From Gordonia tangerina (lineage in GTDB: Bacteria > Actinomycetota > Actinomycetes > Mycobacteriales > Mycobacteriaceae), in NCBI RefSeq assembly GCF_021556435.1, contig NZ_JAKGCU010000015.1, positions 1 through 64,000 on the forward strand: a stretch of 64,000 nt of DNA. The letters are read 5' to 3'. Below the pieces are notes generated by a model. The model did no database searches and was not told the origin of the DNA. It saw only the letters and a list, made by a program, of their open reading frames with translations. The position numbers and the translations under genes are program-made. This document shows positions 44,373-54,470 of this stretch, one piece after another; within the stretch, counting starts at the first letter, position 1; the number at the start of each line of letters is the position of its first letter.

Positions 44373-44396
44373 ACCCCCGACCAGGCGGTCGGGGGT
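44373..44396 (-). terminator. Terminator of ssrA
   Basis: Stem ACCCCCGACC (44373-44382) with GGTCGGGGGT (44387-44396), loop of four. On the minus strand it is followed by TTTCGTGCTTTTCTTGG, a T-rich stretch. It starts 9 bases after the tmRNA 3' end. Confidence 0.85.
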
Positions 44397-44404
44397 CTCG
44401 TCGG

Positions 44405-44774
44405 TGGAGCTGCCGGGAATTGAACCCGGGTCCTCCGTCGCTTCGGTAGGGCTTCTCCGTGTGCAGTTCGCTATGCCTCTACTTGAATCTCCCGGTCACG
44501 CGAACAAGCCGAGATGACGATCCCAGTCGCTGTTTGATGTCCCGCTGCCGTCCGCGACCGACGACAGCGGTGAGCTCCCTGAGATGATGCCGGCATCCGG
44601 GTGCGGGAGCAGACCCGGGCCGACAGACTAGCCTCGCTGATCAGGCAGCGAGTGCGTAGTCGCGCTGATTCTTATCGGCGCTTAATTGGTTGCTACGACG
44701 CTTAACGGTGGTCTCTAGCCTGCACCGACACGCTTCCCCTACCTCGACGCACGCAGTCGAAACCGATCAGCCCC
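44405..44774 (-). ncRNA. ssrA: tmRNA (transfer-messenger RNA)
   Basis: 370 bases. The 5' end GGGGCTGATCGGTTTCGACT and the 3' end with GGTTCAATTCCCGGCAGCTCC pair as an Ala-type acceptor stem with a T-arm. The tag frame (44679-44641) reads ADKNQRDYALAA then TGA, a standard actinobacterial tag ending in the protease signal ALAA. CCA is not encoded. Releases stalled ribosomes together with SmpB, whose gene lies 2.9 kb upstream on the same strand. Confidence 0.96.
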
Positions 44775-44849
44775 GAGGTAGCACCCGCCGAATTTCGACG
44801 AGCACTTCAGTCTAACAACGGCTGCCGACGGTTTCATCCCGGTATCGCC

Positions 44850-46259
44850 TCAGTGGTGGAAGTGCGACCCCGTGCCCTCCCGCGGCATCGGCGACTCCAG
44901 GTTGTCGAGGAAGGCGATCTCGCTCTCGATGTCCCGCAACAGCGCGGCACCGAGATCACGACTCAAACCCGCCCGCACCACGATGCGCTGCAACGTCATG
45001 TCGGCGAGGTCATCGGCCATCGGGTAGGCCGGCACCAGCCACCCCTTCATCCGCAATCGGTCCGACAGATCGTAGAGCGTCCACTTGTCGGTATAACCGG
45101 GCTTGAGCTTCCACGCGAACACCGGGATGGTGTCACCCTTGCTGACGAGGTCGAACGGCCCCATGTCGCCGATTGCCGCGGACAGATACTGCGCGACGTC
45201 GAGCGACTCCTGCTGCACCTGCCGATATCCCTCACGACCCAACCGCAGAAAGTTGTAGTACTGCAACAACACCTGCGCACCGGGCCGCGAGAAGTTCAGC
45301 GCGAGCGTTGGCATGTCGCCGCCGAGATAGCTGCAGTGGAACACCATGCTCTCCGGCAACGCCGCGGCATCGCGCCACACGATCCAGCCCAGCCCCGGAT
45401 ACACGAGACCGTATTTGTGGCCGGAGGTGTTGATCGACACCACCCGCGGCACGCGGAAGTCCCACTCCAGATCGGGCTGGCAGAACGGCGCGATCATGGC
45501 GCCGGATGCACCGTCGACGTGGATCTTGATGTCCAGGCCCGTCGACGCCTGGATCTCGTCGAGTTTCGCCGAGATCTCTTTCACCGGCTCATACAACCCG
45601 TTGTAGGTCACCCCGACGATTGCTACCACGCCGATTGTGTACTCATCCACGTACTTCTCGAGTTCGTGGCCGTCGAAGACGAAATGCTCCTCGCTCACCG
45701 GCACCCACCGCGGCTCCACCTCGAAGTAGTTGAGGAACTTCTCCCAGCACACCTGAACGGCGGTCGACAGCACCAGATTCGGTTTCTCGATCGACTTGCC
45801 CTCGGCTTTGCGGCGCGTCTGCCAATGCCGCTTGAGCGCCAGGCCACCCAGCATCGCCGCCTCCGACGACCCGATCGTCGACGTCCCGATCGAGTTCTCC
45901 ACGTCTGGCACATTCCACAGATCGGCGATGATCCGCCAACACCGATCCTCGATCGCGGCGGTCTGCGGATATTCGTCCTTGTCGATCATGTTCTTGTCGT
46001 AGGTCTCGGCGTAGAGTCGACGCGCCTCGTCGTCCATCCAGGTCGATACGAAGGTCGCGAGGTTCAGCCGCGCGTTGCCGTCGAGCATGGCCTCGTCGTG
46101 CACGATCTGGTATGCCGTCTCGGGCAGACTCATCTGGTCGGGAATCGTGAACTTCGGCAGCTCGGTGGATTCACCGGGGCGGACGAACACCGGGTTGAGG
46201 GTGAGGTTCGCGCCGATATTGGTCGTGTGCCGGGCATTGGTGTGTTTGCGGTCGGTCAT
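44850..46259 (-). CDS. gadB: Glutamate decarboxylase
   Basis: 469 residues. Pyridoxal-phosphate decarboxylase of the Gad type: GSSEAAMLGGLALKRHW, IHVDGASGAMIAPF with the Asp that contacts the pyridine N, and NTSGHKYGLVYPGLGW with the cofactor Lys. The C-terminal TGSHFHH is like the His-containing end that closes the active site of E. coli GadB at neutral pH. It makes GABA from glutamate and uses up protons. No glutamate/GABA antiporter gene is next to it. Ribosome site AGGAG before ATG 46259. Confidence 0.95.
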   Translation of the reverse strand: MTDRKHTNARHTTNIGANLTLNPVFVRPGESTELPKFTIPDQMSLPETAYQIVHDEAMLDGNARLNLATFVSTWMDDEARRLYAETYDKNMIDKDEYPQTAAIEDRCWRIIADLWNVPDVENSIGTSTIGSSEAAMLGGLALKRHWQTRRKAEGKSIEKPNLVLSTAVQVCWEKFLNYFEVEPRWVPVSEEHFVFDGHELEKYVDEYTIGVVAIVGVTYNGLYEPVKEISAKLDEIQASTGLDIKIHVDGASGAMIAPFCQPDLEWDFRVPRVVSINTSGHKYGLVYPGLGWIVWRDAAALPESMVFHCSYLGGDMPTLALNFSRPGAQVLLQYYNFLRLGREGYRQVQQESLDVAQYLSAAIGDMGPFDLVSKGDTIPVFAWKLKPGYTDKWTLYDLSDRLRMKGWLVPAYPMADDLADMTLQRIVVRAGLSRDLGAALLRDIESEIAFLDNLESPMPREGTGSHFHH

Positions 46260-46395
46260 CGTCAGCTCCTGAGGGTGGCGAAATCGATGAGTCTGCGTGT
46301 GTCGACGCGGGTCCACAGTGCCCTGACCTCGCGGCCACATCGGATCATATCGAGAACGCCGCGCCCACCGGCTGTTTCGGACAACCGGCGAGGCG

Positions 46396-47691
46396 TCAGG
46401 CGATCTGCAGCAGCACGGTGTCGTTGACCGCGACGTCGACGGTGAGTTCCCCGTTGGCGGCCTGGTATTGCCGGCCGGTCCAGGCATCGACGGCGCTGAC
46501 GGTGGCGTCGCCGACCAGACCGAGACTTCCCAGTGAGACCGACATGGCGCGCGGATGATCGGCCCGGTTGGTCAACGACACGACGAGCCCCTTGTCACCG
46601 ATGGCGCGGGCCCAGATCTCCGCGTCGTCGTCGACCGGCGCGCCGGCGCTGACCCGATCGTCTTGATCGATCACGATGACCGCGCGGTTGCCCAGCAGGT
46701 CGAGCGTCTGCGTCGACATCCGCGTGAGATCGTTACCGGCGATGAGCGGCGCCGCCATCATCGCCCACATCGACATCTGCGTACGCTGCTGGGCCAGGGT
46801 GAGGCCGGGGTTGCCGTCCACGCCCACGACGAGCATGTCGGGATCGTTGAACGCCGACGGCCCGACCCGGGACGCGAGCGGCGCCACGGCGTCGACGATG
46901 TCGATCACGCCCTGCGCGCCGGAATCGTCGGCGTTGGTCGACCACACAGGGGTGATGTCGTTGGTGACCCGGGTCATGGTCGCGACGCCACCCCAATCGA
47001 ATTCGGCTCCCGGAACCGATTCCGCGACGCCACTGTTGGGGTTGATGCTGTACACCATGGGTCGCCCGGTGTCGCGGATCGCGTCGCGCATCGCGGTGAA
47101 CGCCGACACCTGGTCGTCATGGTCGGCATTGCTCGAGCACCAGTCGTATTTCAGATAGTCGACCTGCCAGTCGGCGAAGGTCTGGGCGTCGCGGCCCTCG
47201 TGGCCGCGACTACCGGTGGCACCCGGGTAGGTACCCAGGAATTGGGTGCAGGTCTTGTCGTCGGCGCCGGCATACAATCCGAACTTCAGCCCGCGGTCGT
47301 GCAGATACTGTCCGAGTGCCGCCATCCCGGAGGGAAATCGACGCGGATCGGCCTGCAGCGACCCGTCGTCGGCGCGCTCAGGCGCGGCCCAGCAGTCGTC
47401 GACGACGACGTAGCGATACCCGGCGTCACGTAGCCCGGTCACCACCAGCGCGTCGGCCTGCTCGCGGACGATCTGTTCGGTGATATTGCAGCCGAAGGTG
47501 TTCCAACTGTTCCACCCCATCGGCGGGGTCACCGGCACACCGTCGATGGCGACTCCGTCACCGCCGATGCGGCCCTCCGGATCGGGGGTGCAGGCGAGGA
47601 GACCGAGCATCGCCATCACTACCACAAGCGCGAGTACGACGATGTGGCGACGACGTGGCGACAGGGCCTCGGGCTCCGGATCTCGGGGCAC
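46396..47691 (-). CDS. GH27-type alpha-galactosidase, lipoprotein
   Basis: 431 residues. N-terminal signal with lipobox LLAC (residues 31-34), so anchored outside the membrane. Catalytic domain of family GH27: TPPMGWNSWNTFGCNI, YVVVDDCW, FGLYAGADDKTC, nucleophile Asp in VDYLKYDWCSS and acid/base Asp in AFNDPDMLVVG. A C-terminal antiparallel beta domain follows. Would remove terminal alpha-galactose from glycans. GTG 47691 lies 3 bases after the smpB stop, so translation is probably coupled to smpB, an unusual pairing. Confidence 0.9.
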   Translation of the reverse strand: MPRDPEPEALSPRRRHIVVLALVVVMAMLGLLACTPDPEGRIGGDGVAIDGVPVTPPMGWNSWNTFGCNITEQIVREQADALVVTGLRDAGYRYVVVDDCWAAPERADDGSLQADPRRFPSGMAALGQYLHDRGLKFGLYAGADDKTCTQFLGTYPGATGSRGHEGRDAQTFADWQVDYLKYDWCSSNADHDDQVSAFTAMRDAIRDTGRPMVYSINPNSGVAESVPGAEFDWGGVATMTRVTNDITPVWSTNADDSGAQGVIDIVDAVAPLASRVGPSAFNDPDMLVVGVDGNPGLTLAQQRTQMSMWAMMAAPLIAGNDLTRMSTQTLDLLGNRAVIVIDQDDRVSAGAPVDDDAEIWARAIGDKGLVVSLTNRADHPRAMSVSLGSLGLVGDATVSAVDAWTGRQYQAANGELTVDVAVNDTVLLQIA

Positions 47692-47694
47692 CTT

Positions 47695-48168
47695 TCACAT
47701 CCCTTTGACGCGCCGACCGATCTCGCGCTCCACCTCACGCTGCGCCGTCCGGCGCGCGATGTCGTGGCGCTTGTCGTGGGCCTGCTTGCCGCGGGCGAGT
47801 GCCAGTTCCACCTTGACCTTGCCGTCGTTGAAGTACATCGACAGCGGCACCAACGTGAGATTGCCGTCGCGGATCTTGCCGATCAGGTTGTCGATCTCAC
47901 GGCGGTGCAACAGCAGTTTCCGGTTGCGACGCGGAGCGTGGTTGGTCCACGACCCGCTGCCGTATTCGGGGATGTGCACGGCGCGCAGCCAGATCTCGCC
48001 GTCGTCGACGGTCGCGAAGGCATCGGCAAGCGATGCCTTGCCACCGCGCAGACTCTTGACCTCGGTCCCCAACAACGCGATACCCGCCTCGTAGGTGTCA
48101 AGGATGGTGTAGTTGTGACGCGCCTTGCGGTTGGTCGCGATCACGTTGCGACCCTTCTCCTTCGCCAT
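47695..48168 (-). CDS. smpB: SsrA-binding protein SmpB
   Basis: 157 residues. [62 protein letters not shown] and the basic C-terminal tail ([18 protein letters not shown]) that enters the empty mRNA channel are all present. Binds tmRNA and brings it to stalled ribosomes. Strong ribosome site GGAGGAGG before ATG 48168. Placed after ftsE-ftsX as in Mycobacterium. Confidence 0.97.
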   Translation of the reverse strand: MAKEKGRNVIATNRKARHNYTILDTYEAGIALLGTEVKSLRGGKASLADAFATVDDGEIWLRAVHIPEYGSGSWTNHAPRRNRKLLLHRREIDNLIGKIRDGNLTLVPLSMYFNDGKVKVELALARGKQAHDKRHDIARRTAQREVEREIGRRVKGM

Positions 48169-48220
48169 TCCTGCACCTCCTCCTCGTCCCTATCTCTCCT
48201 GCCGATCTCGCCGGCCCCGA

Positions 48221-49129
48221 TCATTCGCGCACATAAACCCGCAGTGTCACATACGAGGTGACACCCGACAGCAGGATTCCGGCCAGGATCAGCCACGGCG
48301 ACACGAACAGCACGTCGGAGATCCCGATGCGGGCCAGGATGTTCACACCGTACAGATCGCGTAGGGCGTTGTCGAAGAAGAAAACCTTGGCCGCGAACAA
48401 CCCACCGATCGCGAGGAACGCACCCACCAGCGCGGCGACCACCGCCTCGAGCAGGAACGGCAACTGCGTGTACCAGCGGGTGGCACCGACCAGGCGCATG
48501 ATCGACACCTCGGTGCGGCGGGTGAACGCCGCGATCTGCACGGTGTTCACGATCAACAGGATCGCCGCCACCGCCAAGACCAGGGCGACCGCGAACGCGG
48601 CGTTCCGGGTTCCGTCGAGCACGCTGAAGATGCGCTGCACCAGCTCGCGTTGGTCGAGTGCGCCGTCGACACCGAGATCCTTGCGGTCCTTGTACTTGTC
48701 GAGCACCGCGCCGAACTGGGCCGGGTCGGACATCCGTACCTTGAGCGACGCAGGGATGGTGCCCTCGCGGATGTTGTTGGCGATGTCGGGATTGTCCTTG
48801 AAGGTCTGTTTGGCGGCCTCGAACGCCTCCTCACGGTCGATGAAGGTGACCGACCCGACGCCCGGCTCGTTCTCGATGTCGGTACGTAGCTCCGCACACG
48901 GCGACTCCTGGCAGTTCGGGTCGGCGTCGGAGACGGCGTCGTTGACGAAGAACTGCATCTCGACTCGGTCCAGGAAGATCTGCTGACTTTTGTCGGCCAT
49001 CTGGATGACCAGCAGGCCACCGCCGAACATGCCCAGGGTGATCGCCGTGGTGAGGATCATGGCGATGGTCATGGTGACGTTGCGTCGGAAACCGTTCAGG
49101 ACCTCGCTGATGATGAAGTTCGCTCGCAT
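48221..49129 (-). CDS. ftsX: Cell division protein FtsX
   Basis: 302 residues from ATG 49129. Four membrane helices: one near residue 22-44 (MILTTAITLGMFGGGLLVIQ) and three in the last third (AVALVLAVAAILLIVNTVQIAAF, LLEAVVAALVGAFLAIGGLF, WLILAGILLSGVTSYVTLRV). The outside loop between them has a Cys pair (NCQESPC), as in actinobacterial FtsX. With FtsE it controls peptidoglycan hydrolases of the RipC type at the septum. A longer frame to 49195 is not supported. Confidence 0.96.
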   Translation of the reverse strand: MRANFIISEVLNGFRRNVTMTIAMILTTAITLGMFGGGLLVIQMADKSQQIFLDRVEMQFFVNDAVSDADPNCQESPCAELRTDIENEPGVGSVTFIDREEAFEAAKQTFKDNPDIANNIREGTIPASLKVRMSDPAQFGAVLDKYKDRKDLGVDGALDQRELVQRIFSVLDGTRNAAFAVALVLAVAAILLIVNTVQIAAFTRRTEVSIMRLVGATRWYTQLPFLLEAVVAALVGAFLAIGGLFAAKVFFFDNALRDLYGVNILARIGISDVLFVSPWLILAGILLSGVTSYVTLRVYVRE

Positions 49130-49218
49130 GGGTCTGTGCGCAGTCCTTACCGAAGTCGATGGTGCGAGAGTCGAGGTGCGGGCATTGCCGCGCACGGGGC
49201 CGGGCGCGGCAGCGGCGG

Positions 49219-49905
49219 TCAGCCGATGCCGTACACCCCTTGCGGATCGTTGCGGACCAGGTGGCCGTTGTCGAACTCGAGCACCCGTCGGCGCATGGCG
49301 TCGACGATGTGCCGGTCGTGGGTCGCCATGATCACCGTCGTGCCACGCCGGTTCACCCGGTCGAGGACGTCGACGATCTCCTCACTGGTCTCCGGATCGA
49401 GGTTTCCGGTCGGTTCGTCGGCGAGCAGCAGCAACGGCCGATTGACGATGGCCCGCGCGATCGCGACACGCTGCATCTCACCGCCGGACAGCTCGTTGGG
49501 CATGCGGTCGGCTTTGCCGGACAGTCCGACGTAGTCGAGGACCTCTGGGACGATGCGCCGAGTCGTCGACGGTGACTTGCCGATCACCTCCAACGCGAAC
49601 GCGACATTGTCGGCCACCGACTTCTGTTGCAGCAGTCGGAAGTCCTGGAAGACGCAGCCGATTGATTGTCGCAGCTTGGGCACCATCCGCCCCTTGAGCG
49701 TGTTGACGTGGAAATCTCCCACGTACACCTCGCCCGAGGTGGGCTTGTCCTCTTTCAGGAGCAACCGGAAGAAGGTCGACTTTCCCGAACCCGACGGACC
49801 GATCAAAAAGGCGAACTCCCCCTTGTCGACCTCGAGGGTGAGGTCGGTCAAGGCGGGCCGACTGGACGCCTTGTACTTCATCGTGACGTTCTCCAGCTTG
49901 ATCAC
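49219..49905 (-). CDS. ftsE: Cell division ATP-binding protein FtsE
   Basis: 228 residues. ABC ATPase: Walker [13 protein letters not shown]-loop VFQDFRLL, signature [14 protein letters not shown], Walker [13 protein letters not shown] and H-loop MATHDRHIV. Gives energy to FtsX. It lies 89 bases upstream of ftsX, rather far for this pair. Confidence 0.97.
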   Translation of the reverse strand: MIKLENVTMKYKASSRPALTDLTLEVDKGEFAFLIGPSGSGKSTFFRLLLKEDKPTSGEVYVGDFHVNTLKGRMVPKLRQSIGCVFQDFRLLQQKSVADNVAFALEVIGKSPSTTRRIVPEVLDYVGLSGKADRMPNELSGGEMQRVAIARAIVNRPLLLLADEPTGNLDPETSEEIVDVLDRVNRRGTTVIMATHDRHIVDAMRRRVLEFDNGHLVRNDPQGVYGIG

Positions 49906-49972
49906 GAGAAGCCAGTGTAGCCACGGCCGCTGAGTTCTCCGCTCAGGTTCGGCGCGGCCAGGTCGCGGCTGG

Positions 49973-50485
49973 TCAGCGCTGCGGAACTGTAGTGGTCTCC
50001 GGCGTGCGGCCGAAATTCGGGATCACCACACCGGGTAGTCCCGGCACGGTGCTGCGCGTCTGGGTCCCCGTATCGCCGGTGCCCGAGCCCGGTTCGGGCT
50101 CTGTGTCACCATCGGGGCCGTCCACCGAGTCGGTTGTCGTGGTGGTGGTGGTGGTGAGCGAGGTACTCGACGGGGTCGAGGACCAGCTCGGCTCAGGGGT
50201 GACGGTGGTGGACACCGACGTGCGGGCCGGTGCAGCGGGCGGCTGGACCACCCCGTAGCGCTGCGAGGTGTAGCCGTACAGGATGCTCGAGCCGAGGAAC
50301 GCGATCAGCAGAACCGCGGTGCTCGTTCGCAGGCGGGTCTTGTAGACGTGTCCCCAGTCCCGGAAGCGTTCCGGGATGATGGGGCGGGGCTCGTCGGCGC
50401 CATCTCGCTTGCCTCCCGGATCGGTCCCCGCACCGTCGCGCGTCGCGGGCTCTTTCTCGGATTCGTCGTCGGGCCGATCAGCCAT
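49973..50485 (-). CDS. Small single-helix membrane protein with Thr/Ser-rich outer part
   Basis: 170 residues from ATG 50485. Acidic/basic cytoplasmic start ([20 protein letters not shown]), [39 protein letters not shown] with one membrane helix, then a low-complexity Thr/Ser/Pro tail with a run of eight Thr. In Mycobacterium a similar small protein lies between ftsE and the MscS gene. Its start overlaps the mscS stop by 8 bases. Function unknown. Confidence 0.75.
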   Translation of the reverse strand: MADRPDDESEKEPATRDGAGTDPGGKRDGADEPRPIIPERFRDWGHVYKTRLRTSTAVLLIAFLGSSILYGYTSQRYGVVQPPAAPARTSVSTTVTPEPSWSSTPSSTSLTTTTTTTTDSVDGPDGDTEPEPGSGTGDTGTQTRSTVPGLPGVVIPNFGRTPETTTVPQR

Positions 50486-51434
50486 TGCGATCACGCCCCT
50501 TGCCGGCCTCGTCGGCCATCGTCGCGGGCGGTCCGCCGCCGGCCTGGACACCCACGGGTGCGACGGTGATGCCCTCGCTTGCCAGCGCGCGCACGATGTC
50601 AATGCGCAACGCCCGGCTGACGTCGAACTGTTTGCCGGGTAGCGTGCGGGCGACCATCCGGACCGTGATCGAGTCGAGTTCGAGGTCGATGACGCCGAGC
50701 GGTGACGGCGAGTCGAGCAGGAGATCGTGCCAGCGTGGTTGCTCGTAGAATGCATCTCCGACGCGGTCGAGGACCTCGTTGACCATCGCGATGTCCGCGT
50801 CGGCCGGCACGGGCACGTCGACCACGGCGCGCGCCCAATCCTTGGACAGGTTGGTGGCCTTGACGATCTGCCCGTTGGGCACCGTGATGACCTCACCCTC
50901 GGAGGTACGTAGTTTGGTGACGCGCAGCGTGACATCCTCGACCGTGCCCTCGGCCTGACCGTTGGCCGACACGGTGAGAACCACCACGTCGCCGTACCCG
51001 TACTGCTTCTCGGCGACGACGAAGAATCCGGCGAGGATGTCCTGCACGATGCGCTGCGCACCGAAGCCCAGCGCCGCACCGAGCACGGCACCCGGTCCCG
51101 CCAGGCCGGTGATGGGTACCCCGAAGATCACCATGATGCGCACGATCACGATGATCGCGACGATCACGATGAGCGTCCACGCCACCACATCCACCAGTGC
51201 GCGCCGATGTTTGGCGTCCTCGGTCTGGACGATGAGGTCACTGGAGTCAAATTGGGTCTTGAGCCGGGCGGCATAGCCGTCGGCACCCCACCGGATGCAC
51301 CGGATGACGAGCAGTCCACCGAGAATCCAGATGAGGATCTCCAGACCGTCGGTGGCTGCCCAGACATAGAAGCGCCCGAGCACCGCTTCGGTTGCGCCGG
51401 GAGCGAATGCCAACGGCGTCACAACGGCCGCCAT
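50478..51434 (-). CDS. MscS-family small-conductance mechanosensitive channel
   Basis: 318 residues. Three membrane helices, the last one forming the pore (GPGAVLGAALGFGAQRIVQDILAGFFVVAEKQYGYGD), followed by the beta domain VEDVTLRVTKLRTSEGEVITVPNGQIVKATN and a mixed alpha/beta C-terminal domain. The Gly/Ala spacing in the pore helix fits MscS. Opens under membrane tension. ATG 51434 follows the prfB stop after one base, so it is coupled to prfB. Confidence 0.93.
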   Translation of the reverse strand: MAAVVTPLAFAPGATEAVLGRFYVWAATDGLEILIWILGGLLVIRCIRWGADGYAARLKTQFDSSDLIVQTEDAKHRRALVDVVAWTLIVIVAIIVIVRIMVIFGVPITGLAGPGAVLGAALGFGAQRIVQDILAGFFVVAEKQYGYGDVVVLTVSANGQAEGTVEDVTLRVTKLRTSEGEVITVPNGQIVKATNLSKDWARAVVDVPVPADADIAMVNEVLDRVGDAFYEQPRWHDLLLDSPSPLGVIDLELDSITVRMVARTLPGKQFDVSRALRIDIVRALASEGITVAPVGVQAGGGPPATMADEAGKGRDRNG

Positions 51435-51435
51435 G

Positions 51436-52557
51436 TCAGGCGTCGGCAGCAGCCATACGCCAGCGGATACCGGCTTCGATGAACTTGTCGATCTCCCCGT
51501 CGAGGATGGCGGTGGGGTTGTTGTCCTCCACGTTGGTGCGCAGGTCCTTCACCATCTGATACGGATGCAACACGTACGAACGCATCTGATTCCCCCAGCT
51601 CGAGCCACCGTCGCCCTTGAGCGCATCGAGTTCTGCGCGCTCCTCCTGGCGCTTACGTTCGAGAAGTTTGGCCTGCAGCACGCGCATGGCCGACGCCTTG
51701 TTCTGCAGCTGACTCTTCTCGTTCTGACAGGTTACGACGATGCCGGTGGGTATGTGGGTCAGCCGGACCGCGGAGTCGGTGGTGTTGACAGACTGACCAC
51801 CGGGGCCCGAGGAGCGATACACGTCGACCTTCACGTCGTTCTCGTCGACGTCGATGTGGTCGGTCGTCTCGACCACGGGGAGCACCTCGACCTCGGCGAA
51901 TGACGTCTGCCGGCGGCCCTGGTTGTCGAACGGGCTGATGCGCACCAGCCGGTGGGTGCCCTGCTCCACCGAGAGCGTGCCATACATGTACGGCGCCTTC
52001 ACCGTGAAGGTGGCGCTCTTGATGCCGGCTTCTTCGGCGTAGGAGGTGTCGTAGACCTCCACTCCGTAGTTGTGCTTCTCGGCCCAGCGGATGTACATCC
52101 GCATCAGCATCTGCGCCCAGTCCGCCGCGTCGACGCCACCGGCACCGGATCGGATGTTGACCAACGCGTCACGTTGGTCGTACTCGCCGGCCAGCATTGT
52201 CTTGACCTCCATGGCCTCGACGTCGGCCTTCAGTGACGCCCGCTCGGCGTCCGCATCGGCCAGCGCGGCGGTCTGGTCGTCACCCTCCTCGGCCTCCGCC
52301 AGCTCGTAGTGCACCGGCAGGTCGTCGAGCCGCTGACGCAACTCGGTGACCCGTCGATACTCCGTCTGGGCGTGCGAGAGCTCGCTGGTCACCCGCTGCG
52401 CGTGGTCCTGGTCGTTCCACAGGTCTGGATCGGAGGCCTGCATCTCCAGCTCGTCGATCCGACGGCGCAGCTCGTCGAGGTCGAGCACCTTCTCGACCGT
52501 GGTCAAGATGGTGCCGATGGATTCGAGGTCTGCGGTTACGTCGGGATGCACGGTCAT
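51436..52557 (-). CDS. prfB: Peptide chain release factor 2
   Basis: 373 residues. Stop-codon recognition loop with SPF ([14 protein letters not shown]), catalytic GGQ in [20 protein letters not shown], and the coiled first domain typical of RF2. It reads UGA and UAA. There is no in-frame TGA near codon 26, so no programmed frameshift as in many bacteria, as expected for actinobacteria. First gene of the prfB-mscS-small protein run. Confidence 0.97.
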   Translation of the reverse strand: MTVHPDVTADLESIGTILTTVEKVLDLDELRRRIDELEMQASDPDLWNDQDHAQRVTSELSHAQTEYRRVTELRQRLDDLPVHYELAEAEEGDDQTAALADADAERASLKADVEAMEVKTMLAGEYDQRDALVNIRSGAGGVDAADWAQMLMRMYIRWAEKHNYGVEVYDTSYAEEAGIKSATFTVKAPYMYGTLSVEQGTHRLVRISPFDNQGRRQTSFAEVEVLPVVETTDHIDVDENDVKVDVYRSSGPGGQSVNTTDSAVRLTHIPTGIVVTCQNEKSQLQNKASAMRVLQAKLLERKRQEERAELDALKGDGGSSWGNQMRSYVLHPYQMVKDLRTNVEDNNPTAILDGEIDKFIEAGIRWRMAAADA

Positions 52558-52618
52558 CAAGACTACCGTCGCGAAACCCGGCCGGGCTGCCCCCCGCCCT
52601 CGATCTGTCCCGAACCGC

Positions 52619-53017
52619 TCAGGCGTTCGGCATCGGACCCGGGTCCTGCGCCGGATCGGCGGGGGGCAGTTCGCCGAACCGCCACGACGAGGTCGCCTTG
52701 CCGGGCTTGTACACCACTGGTAGGTCCGCACCGATCTGCGGCCACGGATCCGCGTCACCGAGCACCAGCGTCCCGTAGACCTCGGCGGGCTCGGTCTGCG
52801 GACCTACGATCGTGCCGGACACGGTGCAGAACCGCTCTCCTTTGGCGTCCCCTTGGTCCGGACGCTCACTCACGCCGGTGACCGTGAAGGTGCCCTGCAC
52901 GAACTGCGCCGCGCGCGCACCCGACAGCCCTTGCGGGCTGCGGCCACGCTGCCACTGCACGACGAGCGCCACCAGAACCGCCGCGATGACCACCGTGAAA
53001 CCGACCGCAAGCAACAT
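52619..53017 (-). CDS. Membrane-anchored hypothetical protein
   Basis: 132 residues. N-terminal helix [20 protein letters not shown] followed by QWQRGRSPQ and a small outer domain ([40 protein letters not shown]) that looks like all-beta. Ends in a Pro-rich tail. Not recognised. Upstream of prfB on the same strand with a 61-base gap, and divergent from the hisN-like gene. Confidence 0.7.
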   Translation of the reverse strand: MLLAVGFTVVIAAVLVALVVQWQRGRSPQGLSGARAAQFVQGTFTVTGVSERPDQGDAKGERFCTVSGTIVGPQTEPAEVYGTLVLGDADPWPQIGADLPVVYKPGKATSSWRFGELPPADPAQDPGPMPNA

Positions 53018-53124
53018 GTGCGTCAGCCTACCGGGCGGCGTCGGGCAAATCGGACGTTCGCCGGGTCCGCAGTGAGTGGTCCACGGCTGGGTGGTCGGCA
53101 GCCGGGTGGCGCTACCCTACCGGC

Positions 53125-53946
53125 ATGCCACACGACAGCGCTGCCACCGGCCACGGGCTCCCCGACGATCTCGAGCTCGCGTTGTCGTTGGCCGATTCGG
53201 CGGATGCGTTGACAATGCAACGCTTCGGGGCGATTGACTTGCGGGTGGACGACAAACCCGATCTGACGCCGGTTTCCGACGCCGATCTGGCCTGCGAGAC
53301 GATGGTGCGGCAACGCCTCGCTGCGCGTCGCGCCGACGACGCGGTCCTCGGCGAGGAGTTCGGCGGCGACGCGGTACTGCGCGGTCGGCAGTGGGTGGTG
53401 GACCCCATCGACGGCACCAAGAACTTCGTCCGCGGCGTGCCGGTGTGGGCCACCCTCATCGCGCTGCTCATCGACGGCCGACCCCGGGTCGGGGTGGTCT
53501 CGGCTCCCGCGCTGCGACGACGTTGGTGGGCTGCGGAAGGGCTGGGCGCGTTCACGGTGTTCGACGGGCAAGAGTTCCCGCGTCGGCTGTCGGTGTCGGC
53601 GGTCTCGGAACTGTCGTCGGCGAGCCTGGCGTTCTCGAGCCTGTCCGGGTGGGCCGAGCGAGGGATACGCGGTGAGTTCATCGCACTCACCGACCGCGTC
53701 TGGCGGGTTCGCGGGTACGGCGACTTCTACAACTACTGCCTGGTCGCCGAGGGCGCCGTCGACGTCGCGGCCGAACCCGAGGTCTCGCTGTGGGACCTCG
53801 CCGCACTCGACATCATCGTGCGGGAGGCGGGTGGACGCTTTACCTCACTCGAGGGCGCCGACGGCCCGTCCGGGGGCAGCGCCGTGGCCACCAACGGCCC
53901 GTTGCACGGCGCCGTAGTGGAAGCGCTGCGGCCGACGACCCGATAG
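53125..53946 (+). CDS. hisN: Histidinol-phosphatase HisN, inositol monophosphatase family
   Basis: 273 residues. Metal-binding motifs of the IMPase family: GEEFGG (Glu pair), [24 protein letters not shown] and [15 protein letters not shown] with the third Asp. FVRG in place of the usual F-x-H-G and overall likeness to the Rv3137-type actinobacterial HisN support histidinol phosphate as substrate, the step before histidinol. Other IMPase roles remain possible. No other his gene is nearby. Confidence 0.88.
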   Translation: MPHDSAATGHGLPDDLELALSLADSADALTMQRFGAIDLRVDDKPDLTPVSDADLACETMVRQRLAARRADDAVLGEEFGGDAVLRGRQWVVDPIDGTKNFVRGVPVWATLIALLIDGRPRVGVVSAPALRRRWWAAEGLGAFTVFDGQEFPRRLSVSAVSELSSASLAFSSLSGWAERGIRGEFIALTDRVWRVRGYGDFYNYCLVAEGAVDVAAEPEVSLWDLAALDIIVREAGGRFTSLEGADGPSGGSAVATNGPLHGAVVEALRPTTR

Positions 53947-54049
53947 CGCATATGGGTGATCCTGTCCGTTCGGGGAGTTCTGCGCGCCGCACTCGCGGCC
54001 TAACGTCGGGAGAGATGCACAGAGCAGCGCAACACAAAGGAGTGGCGCC

Positions 54050-54445
54050 ATGGCTTTTCCCGCACTCGCGCATGTGGCGGTCACAGTGACCGACCTCGCG
54101 AACAGCACCCGGTGGTACGCGGCGCTGTTCGGCGCAGACCCCGTACTCGACGAAGACGAGGAGTCTGGCGACTTCCACCACACGGTGTTCGCCCTCGACG
54201 GCGGCATGCTCTTCGGGCTGCACACGCACACATCGGCGGATCCGGATGGTGCATTCGACGAACGCCGCCCCGGCCTCGACCATGTCGCGTTCACCGTGAC
54301 GGCAGACGATCTCGAGACCTGGACACGGCGGCTCGACGAGCTCGGGATCGCCCACAGCGGCATCAAGCACGCGCACTACGGATCGGGGATCTCGTTCCGC
54401 GACCCCGACAACATCGCCCTCGAGTTCTTCGCACCGCCGAGCTGA
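54050..54445 (+). CDS. VOC superfamily protein (glyoxalase-like)
   Basis: 131 residues. Two beta-alpha-beta-beta-beta modules: LAHVAVTVTDLANSTRWYAALFGADPVLDED and GLDHVAFTVTADDLETWTRRLDELGI, ending SFRDPDNIALEFFAPP. His in HVAVTV and HVAFTV plus the terminal Glu fit metal ligands of dioxygenase or glyoxalase types. Function not assignable. Ribosome site AAAGGAG at 54037-54043. Confidence 0.87.
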   Translation: MAFPALAHVAVTVTDLANSTRWYAALFGADPVLDEDEESGDFHHTVFALDGGMLFGLHTHTSADPDGAFDERRPGLDHVAFTVTADDLETWTRRLDELGIAHSGIKHAHYGSGISFRDPDNIALEFFAPPS

Positions 54446-54470
54446 GATCCGGGGGGGCGGAGCAACCGAA

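Noticed and set aside
44853..46427. 524-codon open frame on the plus strand
   Set aside because: Antisense shadow of glutamate decarboxylase, whose motifs are clear on the minus strand.
52440..52557. Programmed +1 frameshift in prfB
   Set aside because: The frame is continuous and has no early TGA, as expected for actinobacteria.
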